Under the pieces are notes generated by a model, which was not told the DNA's origin, did no database searches, and saw nothing but the letters and a program-made list of their open reading frames with translations. Positions 8,960 to 17,047 of a DNA stretch of 64,000 nt are shown in pieces; the first letter of the stretch is position 1, and every line of letters begins with the position of its first letter. The position numbers were made by a program, and so were the translations under genes. Location: assembly GCA_023402175.1 (NCBI GenBank), contig JAEXCN010000395.1, forward strand, positions 1 to 64,000. The letters run 5' to 3'. This DNA comes from Pseudomonadota bacterium. Its GTDB lineage: Bacteria > Myxococcota_A > Polyangia > Polyangiales > Polyangiaceae.

Positions 8960-9003
8960 ACCAGCGCGGTTTGGCCGGCAGCGTGTAGTATATCGAGGCC
9001 CCC

Positions 9004-10362
9004 ATGCGCATGGCCCCGCCGGTACTGCCCGGAGTGCGGACGGTCGATTCACCGCTCGACCGCGCTCTCGCTCTCCTCCTTGCTGGCGAACGCGAGGCTG
9101 CGCTTCGGTGGAGCGCTGCCGTCGTCCAGCAAGATGCCTCCGTGCCGAGCGCGCTCATCCTCACGTGCAGGCTCCTTGCGGATGCAGGGCGGACCGAAGC
9201 GGCGATCGAGGGCTTCGAGCTCGGTGTGAAGCGCGCGATCGACATCGGCAACCTCCCGCTCGCGGTCGCTGCCGTCGGTGATCTCACGGCCCTCGGCCGC
9301 GACGTGGGCCGGCACCTCGACGAGATCGCCGGCGCGTTCTGTCTCGGGTCGTCTCGCCTCTCCGACGACGCGACCCCGCCGCCCCCGCCGCTCCCGCACG
9401 ACGAGAGCTTCCAGCCGCTCAGCTCGTTCCTGAGCGGCCCGGCGCTTTTGTCGAAGGCCACCGAGATCATCCACGAAGCGTCGACGGAGTACGACGCGCT
9501 CTCGGATTCCGTCACGCCGCTCATCCCGCCGCTGTCGCTCTTCAGCGCGCTCGAGAAGGAAGGTCTGCGCGCGCTCATCGGCTGCTTCGAGATGATCACC
9601 GTGCCCGCGGGCAAGGCGGTCATCGAGGAGGGCGAAGAAGGCGCCGAGGCGTACATCGTCGCGCGCGGCGAGCTCGAGGTTCGTCGCAAGGACGAAGACG
9701 GCCACGCGATCACGCTCGCTCGCCTCGCGAACGGAGCGCTCTTCGGAGAGATGGCGCTCCTCTCGCGCGCACCGCGCGCCGCGAGCGTCGTCGCGAACCG
9801 ACCGTCGATCCTGCTCGTCGCTCGCCGGGATGCGCTCGAGAGCGTCGCCGAGAAGCGGCCGGATGTCGGCGTCGAGCTCGCCGCCCACTGTCGCCGCCGC
9901 ATGGTCGCGAATCTCGTGCGCACCTCGAAGGTGCTGCTCTCCGTCTCGCCGAAGGAGCGCCCTGCGCTCGTCGAGCGCTTCGAGACGAAGGTGTTCGAGA
10001 AGGGCGACAAGCTGATCGAAGACGGGAAGGATACGAGCGGCCTGCACCTGATCGCCTCGGGCGAGGTCGCCGTCGTCGGTCGCGAAGAGGGCGGCGAGTC
10101 GTTCGTGATCGCGACGCTCGGCGTCGGCGAGACCGTCGGCGAAGTGGCGCTCGTCCTCCGCCGCAAGGCGAACGCAGACGTCGTCGCGGTGCATCCGGCC
10201 GTGACCCTCCACCTCCCGCGGGAGGACTTCCTCGGTCTCATCCGCGACCATCCCGCGATCCTCGCGGGCCTGTATCTCTGCGCCGTCGAGCGTGACGACG
10301 AGACGGCGAGCGTGCTGGCCGGATCGACCGTGGCGCTGGCCGAAGACTACGACCTCGTCTGA
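9004..10362 (+). CDS. Protein with two cyclic-nucleotide-binding domains
   Basis: 452 aa. An Ala/Leu-rich TPR-like helical N-terminus (residues 15-110) and a Pro-rich linker lead into two consecutive cNMP-binding folds. The first spans about 180-300 (VPAGKAVIEEGEEGAEAYIV, GALFGEMALLSRAPRAASV) and the second about 315-440 (FEKGDKLIEDG, VGETVGEVALVLRRKANADV). The FGEMALL segment with a following Arg-Ala pair is the phosphate-binding cassette of domain 1. The corresponding VGEVALV...RRKA of domain 2 is less canonical. No HTH or kinase output domain is present, so it is probably a cytoplasmic regulatory or scaffold protein. Its stop overlaps the ATG of the CDF exporter (TGATG), so the two are co-translated. 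Confidence 0.85.
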   Translation: MRMAPPVLPGVRTVDSPLDRALALLLAGEREAALRWSAAVVQQDASVPSALILTCRLLADAGRTEAAIEGFELGVKRAIDIGNLPLAVAAVGDLTALGRDVGRHLDEIAGAFCLGSSRLSDDATPPPPPLPHDESFQPLSSFLSGPALLSKATEIIHEASTEYDALSDSVTPLIPPLSLFSALEKEGLRALIGCFEMITVPAGKAVIEEGEEGAEAYIVARGELEVRRKDEDGHAITLARLANGALFGEMALLSRAPRAASVVANRPSILLVARRDALESVAEKRPDVGVELAAHCRRRMVANLVRTSKVLLSVSPKERPALVERFETKVFEKGDKLIEDGKDTSGLHLIASGEVAVVGREEGGESFVIATLGVGETVGEVALVLRRKANADVVAVHPAVTLHLPREDFLGLIRDHPAILAGLYLCAVERDDETASVLAGSTVALAEDYDLV

Positions 10363-11396
10363 TGGCAGAAAGCACGACGACGCGCCGGCAATCGGTGCGG
10401 CTCTTCATCGTCCTCGTTCTCATCGGGGGCTTCTTCTTCGTCGAGCTCATCGGCGCGAGGCTCGCGCGCAGCGACGTGCTCGAAGCCGACGCGTTCCATC
10501 TGTTGATGGACGTGCTCGCGATTGCGATCAGCCTCGCGGCGATGCGGGTGTCCTCGCGGAAGCCGAGCTCGCGGTTCACGTTCGGGCTTCGGCGCGCCGA
10601 GCCGCTCGCGGCGCTCGCGAACGGCGTCCTCGTGCTCGGCGTCGCGATCGAGCTCGTCCGCGACGCGATCGAGCACGTGGGGCACACGGAGGAGCCGCGA
10701 TCGGGGCTGATGCTCGCCGTGGCGTCGGCGGCACTGGTGATGAACGGGCTGAATGCCTGGCTGCTGCACGGCGCGATGGGGCACGCGCACCATGGGCATT
10801 CGCACGGGCACTCGCACTCGCATGCGGATCACTCGGGTTCCGGCGCAGATGGCGCGCACGGCGCGCACTCCCACGATTCGCACGCGCACGCCGCGCATGG
10901 TTCGCATTCGCCTTGCGAGCACGAGCACGAGCACGATGCGCACGCGCACGATGCGCACGCGCACGGGCATCAACTGAATCTGCGCGGGGCGTGGCTTCAC
11001 TTGCTCGGGGATGCGCTCGGATCGTTCGCGGCGTTCGTCGCGGCGATCGCGATCAAGCTCGGGGCGCCGCCGGTGGTCGATCCGCTCGCGAGCTTCGCGG
11101 TGGTGGTGATCCTCGTCATCGGTGCCTTCCGCCTGCTCCGCGACGCCGCGCTCGTCCTTCTCGAGGCCGCGCCGAAGCACCTCTCGATCGGAAAGATCGA
11201 AAAGGCGCTCCTCGCTCTCGATGGCGTGACGAAGGTGAGCGCGCTCCACGTCTGGTCTCTCGGGACGGGCCACGACGCGATCACCGCGCACCTGCGCACG
11301 ACCTCGAACGATCCCGGCCTCGGCGCCCGCGCAGCCGAGCTCCTCAAGAAGCGCTTCACGGTCGAATACGTGACGGTGCAGGTCGAGCCCGACTGA
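10362..11396 (+). CDS. CDF-family divalent cation (zinc-type) exporter with long His-rich loop
   Basis: 344 aa, six predicted membrane helices. The metal site of helix 2 appears as H46-x3-D50 (DAFHLLMD) and that of helix 5 as H213-x3-D217 (HLLGDALG), the arrangement of Zn2+/H+ antiporters of the ZitB/CzcD type. Between helices 4 and 5 (about residues 140-207) lies an exceptionally long cytoplasmic loop packed with HxH and HxHx repeats, a presumed zinc reservoir or sensor. The C-terminal cytoplasmic ferredoxin-like domain (VTKVSALHVWSLGTGHDAI) is complete. It overlaps the preceding cyclic-nucleotide-domain gene by one base, which suggests joint expression. Confidence 0.93.
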   Translation: MAESTTTRRQSVRLFIVLVLIGGFFFVELIGARLARSDVLEADAFHLLMDVLAIAISLAAMRVSSRKPSSRFTFGLRRAEPLAALANGVLVLGVAIELVRDAIEHVGHTEEPRSGLMLAVASAALVMNGLNAWLLHGAMGHAHHGHSHGHSHSHADHSGSGADGAHGAHSHDSHAHAAHGSHSPCEHEHEHDAHAHDAHAHGHQLNLRGAWLHLLGDALGSFAAFVAAIAIKLGAPPVVDPLASFAVVVILVIGAFRLLRDAALVLLEAAPKHLSIGKIEKALLALDGVTKVSALHVWSLGTGHDAITAHLRTTSNDPGLGARAAELLKKRFTVEYVTVQVEPD

Positions 11397-11416
11397 GCCC
11401 TTCGACGACCGCCAAT

Positions 11417-11464
11417 GCCCGTTGTTTCCTAGTTGAGTGAGCTAGGACACAAGCAACGACGGGC
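11417..11464. other. Imperfect long inverted repeat
   Basis: GCCCGTTG...CCTAG at 11417-11432 is the near reverse complement of CTAGG...CAACGACGGGC at 11442-11464, giving a bulged hairpin about 20 nt after the CDF exporter stop. It may be a transcription terminator or RNA-stabilising 3' structure. There is no T-run. Confidence 0.45.
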
Positions 11465-11514
11465 GTACCCGTCGGGTGTGACGCGTCCGAGCCGATCGCG
11501 GGCGCCGAAAGCCG

Positions 11515-11556
11515 AAGGCGCCCTCCCGAGGCCGGGAAAGGCGCCTTCTTCTTCTC
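11515..11556. terminator. Stem-loop terminator between convergent genes
   Basis: AAGGCGCC (11515-11522) pairs with GGCGCCTT (11540-11547) around a 17-nt loop that contains a second small CCCG/CGGG stem. A CTTCTTCTT tail follows on the plus strand. It lies between the CDF exporter and the convergent Cys-rich lipoprotein gene. Confidence 0.5.
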
Positions 11557-11620
11557 GTCTCGCCCCGGAGCCTGAAGCCCAAAACCTATGGCTGAGGACC
11601 GAGGACCGAGGACCGACGAC

Positions 11621-12631
11621 TCACTTGCACTGATTATCGATGCACGCCTTGCCGGCGTCGCACTGGCCAGGGCCGGTGCACTGCGCGCCGGCCTCGGCGG
11701 CCGTGCGACAGACGCCGTCCTTCGCGCAGTAGCCGATGCGATTGTCGATCGTGCGGCAGTACTCGTTGCTCGTGCACGTGTACTTGCAGAAGCCGCCGAG
11801 GCACTTCTGAGGCGTCGACGCCGTTCCACCACACTCGTTGTCCACGGTGCATTTTGGCGTCGGTCGCGTGTCGACGACACACGCACCCTGGTTGCAGTAC
11901 TTGCCCTGTCCGCACTCCGCGTCGCCGCCGCACGACTTCACGCAGGCGCCGCTCACGCACTTCGGAGCGGCCGGGTCGGTGCACTGCGCGTCGCCGCTGC
12001 AGCCCGTCGGGCCGCCCGTCACCGGCGGCTTGCACACGCCCTTCTCGCACGTGAAGCCGTCGCTGCAGGGCGCGGCCTCGCAGCTCGCGAGGCACTGACC
12101 CTCGGCGCAGACCTTGCCGTCGCCACACTCGCTCGAGTACTTGCAGGCATTCTGCGGTGCGGTGCAGGCGCCCGCGACGCAAGTGAGCCCGCCGGAGCAA
12201 TCAGCGTTCGTCGTGCAGGGGCACGGTCCAGCGTTGCCGCCGCAGGCTTCGCACTTGCCGGCGCTGCAGGTCTTGCCGTGCCCGCAGTCCGCCTTCGTCG
12301 TGCACTCCTGCGCCGTACCGGGATCGGTCCCCGGCGGCGAACAGAGGTTCTTCTGACACGTCTCGCCCTTCGGACAGTTCGCGTCCTCCTGGCAGGAGAT
12401 CGTGCAGCCCGTCGCCGTGCAGACTTCGCCCGGCTTGCAGCTCGTATTTCCGGTGCACGTCGCGTGTCCCGGCGCGCGAACGGGCGAGCAGCCGTAGGCG
12501 TCGCACGTGAAGCAGCCGGTCGCGTCGCAGTAGTACCGGCTCTCGTCGCCCGGACCGCAGCCGCTCCAAGCGACGACGCCCAGCGTGCCGAGCACGCCGA
12601 TTACCAGGGCCGAAGAGAAGCGAGACGTCAT
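11621..12631 (-). CDS. Cys-rich secreted lipoprotein (Dickkopf-like repeats)
   Basis: 336 aa from the ATG at 12631, which has GGAGG 9 nt upstream. A lipoprotein signal (LGVVAWSGCGPG) is followed by a chain of short Cys-rich modules of the type CxxxxxCxxGxxCxxGxC (for example CTTNADCSGGLTCVAGAC and CSSEC-like variants). About ten modules carry some 45 cysteines. Such modules fold as small disulfide knots and are common in myxobacterial surface proteins; their role is usually unknown, with adhesion or protein interaction suspected. It is transcribed alone, convergent with the CDF exporter. No enzymatic motif is present. Confidence 0.8.
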   Translation of the reverse strand: MTSRFSSALVIGVLGTLGVVAWSGCGPGDESRYYCDATGCFTCDAYGCSPVRAPGHATCTGNTSCKPGEVCTATGCTISCQEDANCPKGETCQKNLCSPPGTDPGTAQECTTKADCGHGKTCSAGKCEACGGNAGPCPCTTNADCSGGLTCVAGACTAPQNACKYSSECGDGKVCAEGQCLASCEAAPCSDGFTCEKGVCKPPVTGGPTGCSGDAQCTDPAAPKCVSGACVKSCGGDAECGQGKYCNQGACVVDTRPTPKCTVDNECGGTASTPQKCLGGFCKYTCTSNEYCRTIDNRIGYCAKDGVCRTAAEAGAQCTGPGQCDAGKACIDNQCK

Positions 12632-13013
12632 GGGCGAGTTCCTCCGGGTCCGCTGCCGCGCGCGGGGCCGTCCCCTCAGTATCCACGTGGCGTGCCATCG
12701 GGTCCACGGATGCCGGCCTCGCACTTCCCTCGAAGAAATGCGGGGTCGAAACGAGGTTCTCGCCGAACCGTAGGACCGAAGTGCCGGGTCGGGTGTAAAC
12801 CGCGGTTCTCGTCACGCACCACGCCCTCTGCTTCATCGTCGGCCGTCGCCGAGGTGATATCGGCCGCCGCCGAGGTGATGCGGCAGGGCTTGATGGCGCA
12901 CCCCTCGGGTACCGGCCCAGCGCGCCGGGTGCGAGCGCCGAAATCGAGGGCACGCCGGTGGCGCGCGGAAGCTTGCTTGACCCTGGGGGCTGCATTCGCT
13001 ACCCCGCCCCATC
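12632..13013. other. Intergenic region with 21-bp tandem repeat and divergent promoters
   Basis: 382 nt without a convincing gene. It separates the Cys-rich lipoprotein (leftward) from skp (rightward), so it should hold both promoters. A 21-bp unit is repeated in tandem at 12840-12860 and 12861-12881 (core GCCGAGGTGAT, 18 of 21 positions alike). A TTGACC at 12977-12982, placed 17 bp before TACCCC at 13000, is a weak candidate promoter for the skp operon. Confidence 0.4.
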
Positions 13014-13589
13014 ATGACACGTCACCGCATCGTCACGGCCATCGTCTCTACCGCGCTCGCCCTCGCGTTCTTCCTCTTCGCGGGCGTTGCCAGCGCTCAG
13101 CAGAAGGTCGCCGTGATTGACGTCCAGCGCGCCGTCGCCAGCACCGAGGACGGTCTGCGCGCCCAGGCGACGTTGAAGAAGCTCTTCGACAGCAAGCAGC
13201 AGGAGCTGAACAAGAAGCAGAACGATCTGCAGCGCCAGCGCGAGGACATCGACAAGCAGGCGAAGGTGCTCCCGAAGGATGCGCTCGAGAAGCGCGTCGC
13301 CGACTGGCAGAAGCAGATGATGGAGCTTCAGCAGATCTTCGTCGAGTACAACAAGGAGCTCGAGAAGAAGCAGAAGGAGCTCACCGATCCGGTCTTCGAG
13401 AAGGTGATGGCGATCATCAAGCGCCTTGCGACCTCCGAGAACATCGACCTCGTCGTCGACAAGGCCACGGTCGCGTACGTCCGCGGCGATCTCGATCTGA
13501 CCGACCGCTGCATCCAGATGTACAACAGCGGCGGTGGCGGCGGGTCCGCGCCGGCCGCGCCTGCGCCGGCCCCCGCGCAGAAGAAGTGA
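13014..13589 (+). CDS. skp: Skp/OmpH-family periplasmic chaperone
   Basis: 191 aa. A Sec signal peptide (residues 1-28, cleavage after GVASA) is followed by the OmpH start motif QQKVAVIDVQRAV. Then comes a long charged coiled coil (about 40-140; KQQELNKKQNDLQRQRED), the tentacles that hold unfolded outer-membrane proteins in the periplasm. A Gly/Ser/Pro/Ala tail ends the protein. It heads the envelope cluster skp-lpxD-fabZ-lpxA, the common Gram-negative order, although no bamA precedes it here. Its stop overlaps the lpxD GTG start (GTGA). Confidence 0.92.
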   Translation: MTRHRIVTAIVSTALALAFFLFAGVASAQQKVAVIDVQRAVASTEDGLRAQATLKKLFDSKQQELNKKQNDLQRQREDIDKQAKVLPKDALEKRVADWQKQMMELQQIFVEYNKELEKKQKELTDPVFEKVMAIIKRLATSENIDLVVDKATVAYVRGDLDLTDRCIQMYNSGGGGGSAPAAPAPAPAQKK

Positions 13590-14581
13590 TCGGCGTTTCG
13601 CTCGCCTCGCGGCCGATCGGAGATCTCGCGGCACGTCACGGCGGGACGCTTCGCAACGGCGTCCGAGGGACGGTGCGCAGGATCGTCCCGATCGCGCGGG
13701 CGGGCGCGGGTGACCTGACCGTCCTGCTGAACGTTCGCTACATCGAGGACGCCGTGCACGCAGCGATGCGCGGCGCGATGTTGCTCGTCGACGAGACCCT
13801 CGCGACGCGCGAGGACGTGAAGTCGCTGCCGGGCTGGTTCCACCCTCATGCCACGTGGACGATGGCCGAGCTCCTCGACACGGCCGATGCGCCCGCGGAT
13901 CAGCCGGTCGTCGGTGCCGACTGCCGTATCGGACCAGGCGTTCACCTCCTGCCGCGGGTCCACATCGGCGCGCGCGTGACGATCGCGCCGGGCGCCGTCA
14001 TCGGCGCGCCCGGCTTCGGGTTCGTCACCGGGCCTGACGGCGCCGTGCGCGAGATCCCGCAGCTCGGCGGGGTCGTCATCGAGGACGATGTCCACATCGG
14101 CGCGCTCTGCACGATCGCGGCGGGCACGATCGGGCCGACCGTGATCCGCAAGGGAGCGAAGCTCGACGCGCAGGTGCACATCGGGCACAACTGCGAGATC
14201 GGCGAGGGCACGATGATCGCCGCGCAGACCGGGCTCGCCGGCTCCGTCGTGATCGGCAAGGGCGTGCTCGTCGGCGGGCAGGTCGGGATCGCCGATCACC
14301 TCACCGTCGGCGACGGCGCTCGCATCGCCGCGAAGAGCGGTGTCATCGGCGACGTCGCAGCCGGTTCGACCGTCGCGGGATATCCCGCGGTCGAGCGGCA
14401 ACGCTGGCTACGCGGGCTCGCCGAGGTCTATCGCATGAGCGCGTCGCGCGCCTCCGAGCGACGCTCGACGCGGAGCGACGCTCCCGGGCAGATGGACGCG
14501 TCGAGCGAAGACGATCGAGCGACGCCCGTGCCATCGAGCTCGCAAATGAGACAACTCATCCGCCGTAGCGAGAAGGAATGA
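13586..14581 (+). CDS. lpxD: UDP-3-O-(3-hydroxyacyl)glucosamine N-acyltransferase
   Basis: 331 aa from a GTG overlapping the skp stop. An N-terminal uridine-binding domain (residues 1-105) precedes a left-handed beta-helix of hexapeptide repeats (about 108-260; IGPGVHLLPRVHIGARVTIA) and the C-terminal extension (TVAGYPAVERQRWLRGLAEV). The QVHIGHNCEIGEGTMIAAQ block contains the catalytic histidine region. The enzyme adds the N-linked hydroxyacyl chain in the third step of lipid A synthesis. The tail after residue 290 is Ser/Arg-rich and longer than usual. The stop overlaps the fabZ start (ATGA), implying one operon. Confidence 0.93.
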   Translation: MIGVSLASRPIGDLAARHGGTLRNGVRGTVRRIVPIARAGAGDLTVLLNVRYIEDAVHAAMRGAMLLVDETLATREDVKSLPGWFHPHATWTMAELLDTADAPADQPVVGADCRIGPGVHLLPRVHIGARVTIAPGAVIGAPGFGFVTGPDGAVREIPQLGGVVIEDDVHIGALCTIAAGTIGPTVIRKGAKLDAQVHIGHNCEIGEGTMIAAQTGLAGSVVIGKGVLVGGQVGIADHLTVGDGARIAAKSGVIGDVAAGSTVAGYPAVERQRWLRGLAEVYRMSASRASERRSTRSDAPGQMDASSEDDRATPVPSSSQMRQLIRRSEKE

Positions 14582-15033
14582 GCACGCGCACCGAGCTCGA
14601 CATCGAGCGCATCCTCCAGATCCTCCCGCATCGCTGGCCGTTCGTGATGGTCGATCGCGTCACGGAGATCGTCCCGCACGAGCGGATCCGCGGCCACAAG
14701 TGCGTGAGCGTGAACGAGCCGTGGTTCCTCGGGCACTTCCCGAAGCACCCGATCATGCCGGGGGTGCTCGTCATCGAGGCGCTCGCGCAGATCGGCGGCA
14801 TCCTCGCGTACACGAGCGAGCCGTTCGACGTCTCGACGAGCCTCCTGTACTTCCTCGGGATCGACAAGGCGAAGTTCCGTCGCCCTGTGGTGCCCGGGGA
14901 CAGGCTCGATCTCGAGGTCACGATCCTCCAGCACCGCACGAAGACGTGGAAGCTGAAGGGCGAGGCGCGCGTCGACGGCGCGCTCTGCGCCGAGGGCGAG
15001 CTCCTGGCGAGCGTCGTCGACCGGAGCGGTTGA
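14578..15033 (+). CDS. fabZ: 3-hydroxyacyl-[ACP] dehydratase FabZ
   Basis: 151 aa, normal length, hot-dog fold. The LPHRWPF motif near residue 18 and the signature WFLGHFPKHPIMPGVLVIEA contain catalytic H53 and E67. It dehydrates 3-hydroxyacyl-ACP in fatty acid elongation, and its position between lpxD and lpxA reflects competition for the same hydroxyacyl-ACP pool used for lipid A. It starts at an ATG overlapping the lpxD stop. A 32-nt gap follows before lpxA. Confidence 0.96.
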   Translation: MSTRTELDIERILQILPHRWPFVMVDRVTEIVPHERIRGHKCVSVNEPWFLGHFPKHPIMPGVLVIEALAQIGGILAYTSEPFDVSTSLLYFLGIDKAKFRRPVVPGDRLDLEVTILQHRTKTWKLKGEARVDGALCAEGELLASVVDRSG

Positions 15034-15065
15034 TACACGGACAGGATCGACTAGGAACGAGGCGA

Positions 15066-15860
15066 ATGCGCGTTCACCCGAGCTCGATCGTCGATCGCCG
15101 TGCCGAGGTCGCTGACGACGCGGAGATCGGACCGTTCTGTCACGTGCATGCCGGCGTCCGCATCGGCGCCGGAACGCGCCTCGTGAGCCATGTCGTCCTC
15201 TCGGGCCACACGACGATCGGGGCAGGGAACGTGGTCCATCCGTTCGTCGTCCTCGGCGGCGAAGCGCAGGTGCGCAAGGGCGGGCAGGGAACGCGGCAGA
15301 GCCTCGAGATCGGCGACCACAACGTCTTCCGCGAGAGCGTGACGGTGAACTCGTCGAGCGGGGACGGGACGACGAGGATCGGCTCGCACAACTTGTTCAT
15401 GGCGGGCTGCCACGTCGCGCACGACGTCATCGTGGGCTCGCGCTGTGTGATCGCGAACGGCGTCCAGCTCGCAGGTCACGTCGTCGTCGATGACTGGGTC
15501 ACGTTCGGCGGTCTCTCCGGCGTCGCGCAGCATCTTCGCGTCGGACAAGGCGCCTTCATCGCCGCAGGCGCGATGTGCGAACGCGACGTGCCGCCGTTCG
15601 TGATCGTGCAGGGCGACCGCGCGCGCGTGCGGGCGCTCAACGTCGTCGGCCTCGAGCGCCGCGAGGTGCCCGCCGAGTCGATCGCCGCGCTCCAGCGAGC
15701 GTTTGCAATGCTCTGGGGCGCGCGCGCGGCCGGGCAGTCGTTCGACGACGCGGTGCGAGCGCTCGACCAGCGTGACCCGTGGGTCGAGCTCCTTGCGGTC
15801 TGGCTCGAGGACCCGGTCAGGAGCGTTCGCCCGGCGAAGCGCGGCATCCGAACGCGCTAG
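15066..15860 (+). CDS. lpxA: UDP-N-acetylglucosamine O-acyltransferase
   Basis: 264 aa from the ATG at 15066. Hexapeptide repeats build the left-handed beta-helix (residues 1-185). The catalytic histidine is H119 in GCHVAHDVIVG, and the substrate region QSLEIGDHNVFRESVTVN matches LpxA rather than LpxD. The C-terminal helical domain (about 190-255) is present. It performs the first committed step of lipid A synthesis, with hydroxyacyl-ACP as donor. It is the last gene of the cluster; lpxB and lpxI do not follow, and the next gene is on the opposite strand. Confidence 0.95.
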   Translation: MRVHPSSIVDRRAEVADDAEIGPFCHVHAGVRIGAGTRLVSHVVLSGHTTIGAGNVVHPFVVLGGEAQVRKGGQGTRQSLEIGDHNVFRESVTVNSSSGDGTTRIGSHNLFMAGCHVAHDVIVGSRCVIANGVQLAGHVVVDDWVTFGGLSGVAQHLRVGQGAFIAAGAMCERDVPPFVIVQGDRARVRALNVVGLERREVPAESIAALQRAFAMLWGARAAGQSFDDAVRALDQRDPWVELLAVWLEDPVRSVRPAKRGIRTR

Positions 15861-15957
15861 CACGGCATCTCGACACTAGGGGTCGACACCGAGCGCTCGG
15901 TGGCGGCATCGTTCTGCGCCTGCAGAAACGCTCTCGACACCGCGTCGTCGCGGTGAA

Positions 15958-16929
15958 TCAACGGATGTCGATCCGCTCGAGGTGCACCGGCACATGGACG
16001 TTCGTGTCCGGGGCGCACGACTTCACCTCGGCTGCGAAGGCGTCGAGGTCCGCGCGCGTCTTCGCGTCGAGCTCGATCTTTCCGGGCGTCAGCGGTTTCC
16101 AGAACTCGTCGAAGTGATTTGGCAGTACCGTCTTCGGCAGCCCGAGGGCGCGGAGCAGTCGGCAGGTGTAGTCCGGCACCTTGTTTCGGAGGCCGACGGC
16201 GACGACGGCCACGTCGGGCCGGACGCCGAGCGCGCGGACCTCGTCCTCGATGAAGTTCGCTGTCCCGACGAAGAAGAACGTCCGCCCCTCGAAGCGAACG
16301 AGGTACTGGAGCGTCCCGCCCTCGTCATAAGCACCCGCCGGAAGAGGCAGGCTCACCGTCGACGGGATCTCCTTGTTCTCGACGCCCGTCAGCGAGTGCA
16401 GGGCGCGAACGGGGCGGATCGAAAACGGGCCGATGTCGAAGGTCTCGCTGCCACGAGCAACGCGTACGCGATCGCCCGCGAGACCAGCGGCGTGCACGAG
16501 GTTCCTCGTGCTCTCGGTGCCGATGACCGTCGCCCCCGTCCGCCGTGCGATCGAGGGCACGTCGAGAACATGGTCGTAGTGCGAGTGCCCGACGAGAACG
16601 ACGTCGGCGCGACGCGGGATGGACGCGTCGATCGCGGCCTCGTCGGAGACGAGCGGAGCGGCGTCGTCCTCCACGTTCGCTCGCGTGACGTACGGGTCGA
16701 AGAGCAACGTGCCGGACGGCGACTCGAGCTTCCATCCGGCGACTCCGAGATGCGTGAGCGTCGTGCTCCGCCGGGCTTCACCTGGTTCGGGACCAGGGCT
16801 CGAGCGCGGCTCGGCACGCGCGCACGCGGGAAGCGCGGCCAGCGCGGCGACGAAGAGCCACGAGCGTCGTTGCCCATCGTGCTTCGATCGGCAGCTCGGG
16901 AAAGATGACGAGGGGCGGTTTGCGAGCAT
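15958..16929 (-). CDS. Metallo-beta-lactamase-fold lipoprotein (UlaG/NAPE-PLD-like)
   Basis: 323 aa. The N-terminus is lipoprotein-like (LFVAALAALPACARAEP, lipobox LPAC near residue 36). The MBL domain (about 55-300) has the metal motif VGHSHYDHVLD, later histidines in RPVRALHSLTG and a final PNHFDEFWKPL. This pattern is closer to the UlaG/N-acyl-phosphatidylethanolamine phospholipase D group than to true beta-lactamases. It is predicted to hydrolyse a phosphoester or lactone in the periplasm, substrate unknown. GAGGAG lies just before the ATG. The neighbours on the same strand are unrelated. Confidence 0.8.
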   Translation of the reverse strand: MLANRPSSSFPSCRSKHDGQRRSWLFVAALAALPACARAEPRSSPGPEPGEARRSTTLTHLGVAGWKLESPSGTLLFDPYVTRANVEDDAAPLVSDEAAIDASIPRRADVVLVGHSHYDHVLDVPSIARRTGATVIGTESTRNLVHAAGLAGDRVRVARGSETFDIGPFSIRPVRALHSLTGVENKEIPSTVSLPLPAGAYDEGGTLQYLVRFEGRTFFFVGTANFIEDEVRALGVRPDVAVVAVGLRNKVPDYTCRLLRALGLPKTVLPNHFDEFWKPLTPGKIELDAKTRADLDAFAAEVKSCAPDTNVHVPVHLERIDIR

Positions 16930-17047
16930 GGGCTCCTCGAACGCCGTCCCGGCGAGGCCTATTCCAAGCGTGCGGGCTTGTCCCGAGCCCGATGATGGCG
17001 ACCTCGACTCCTCGCGGACCGAAGTGGTGATGCTTTACGTCGGAACG

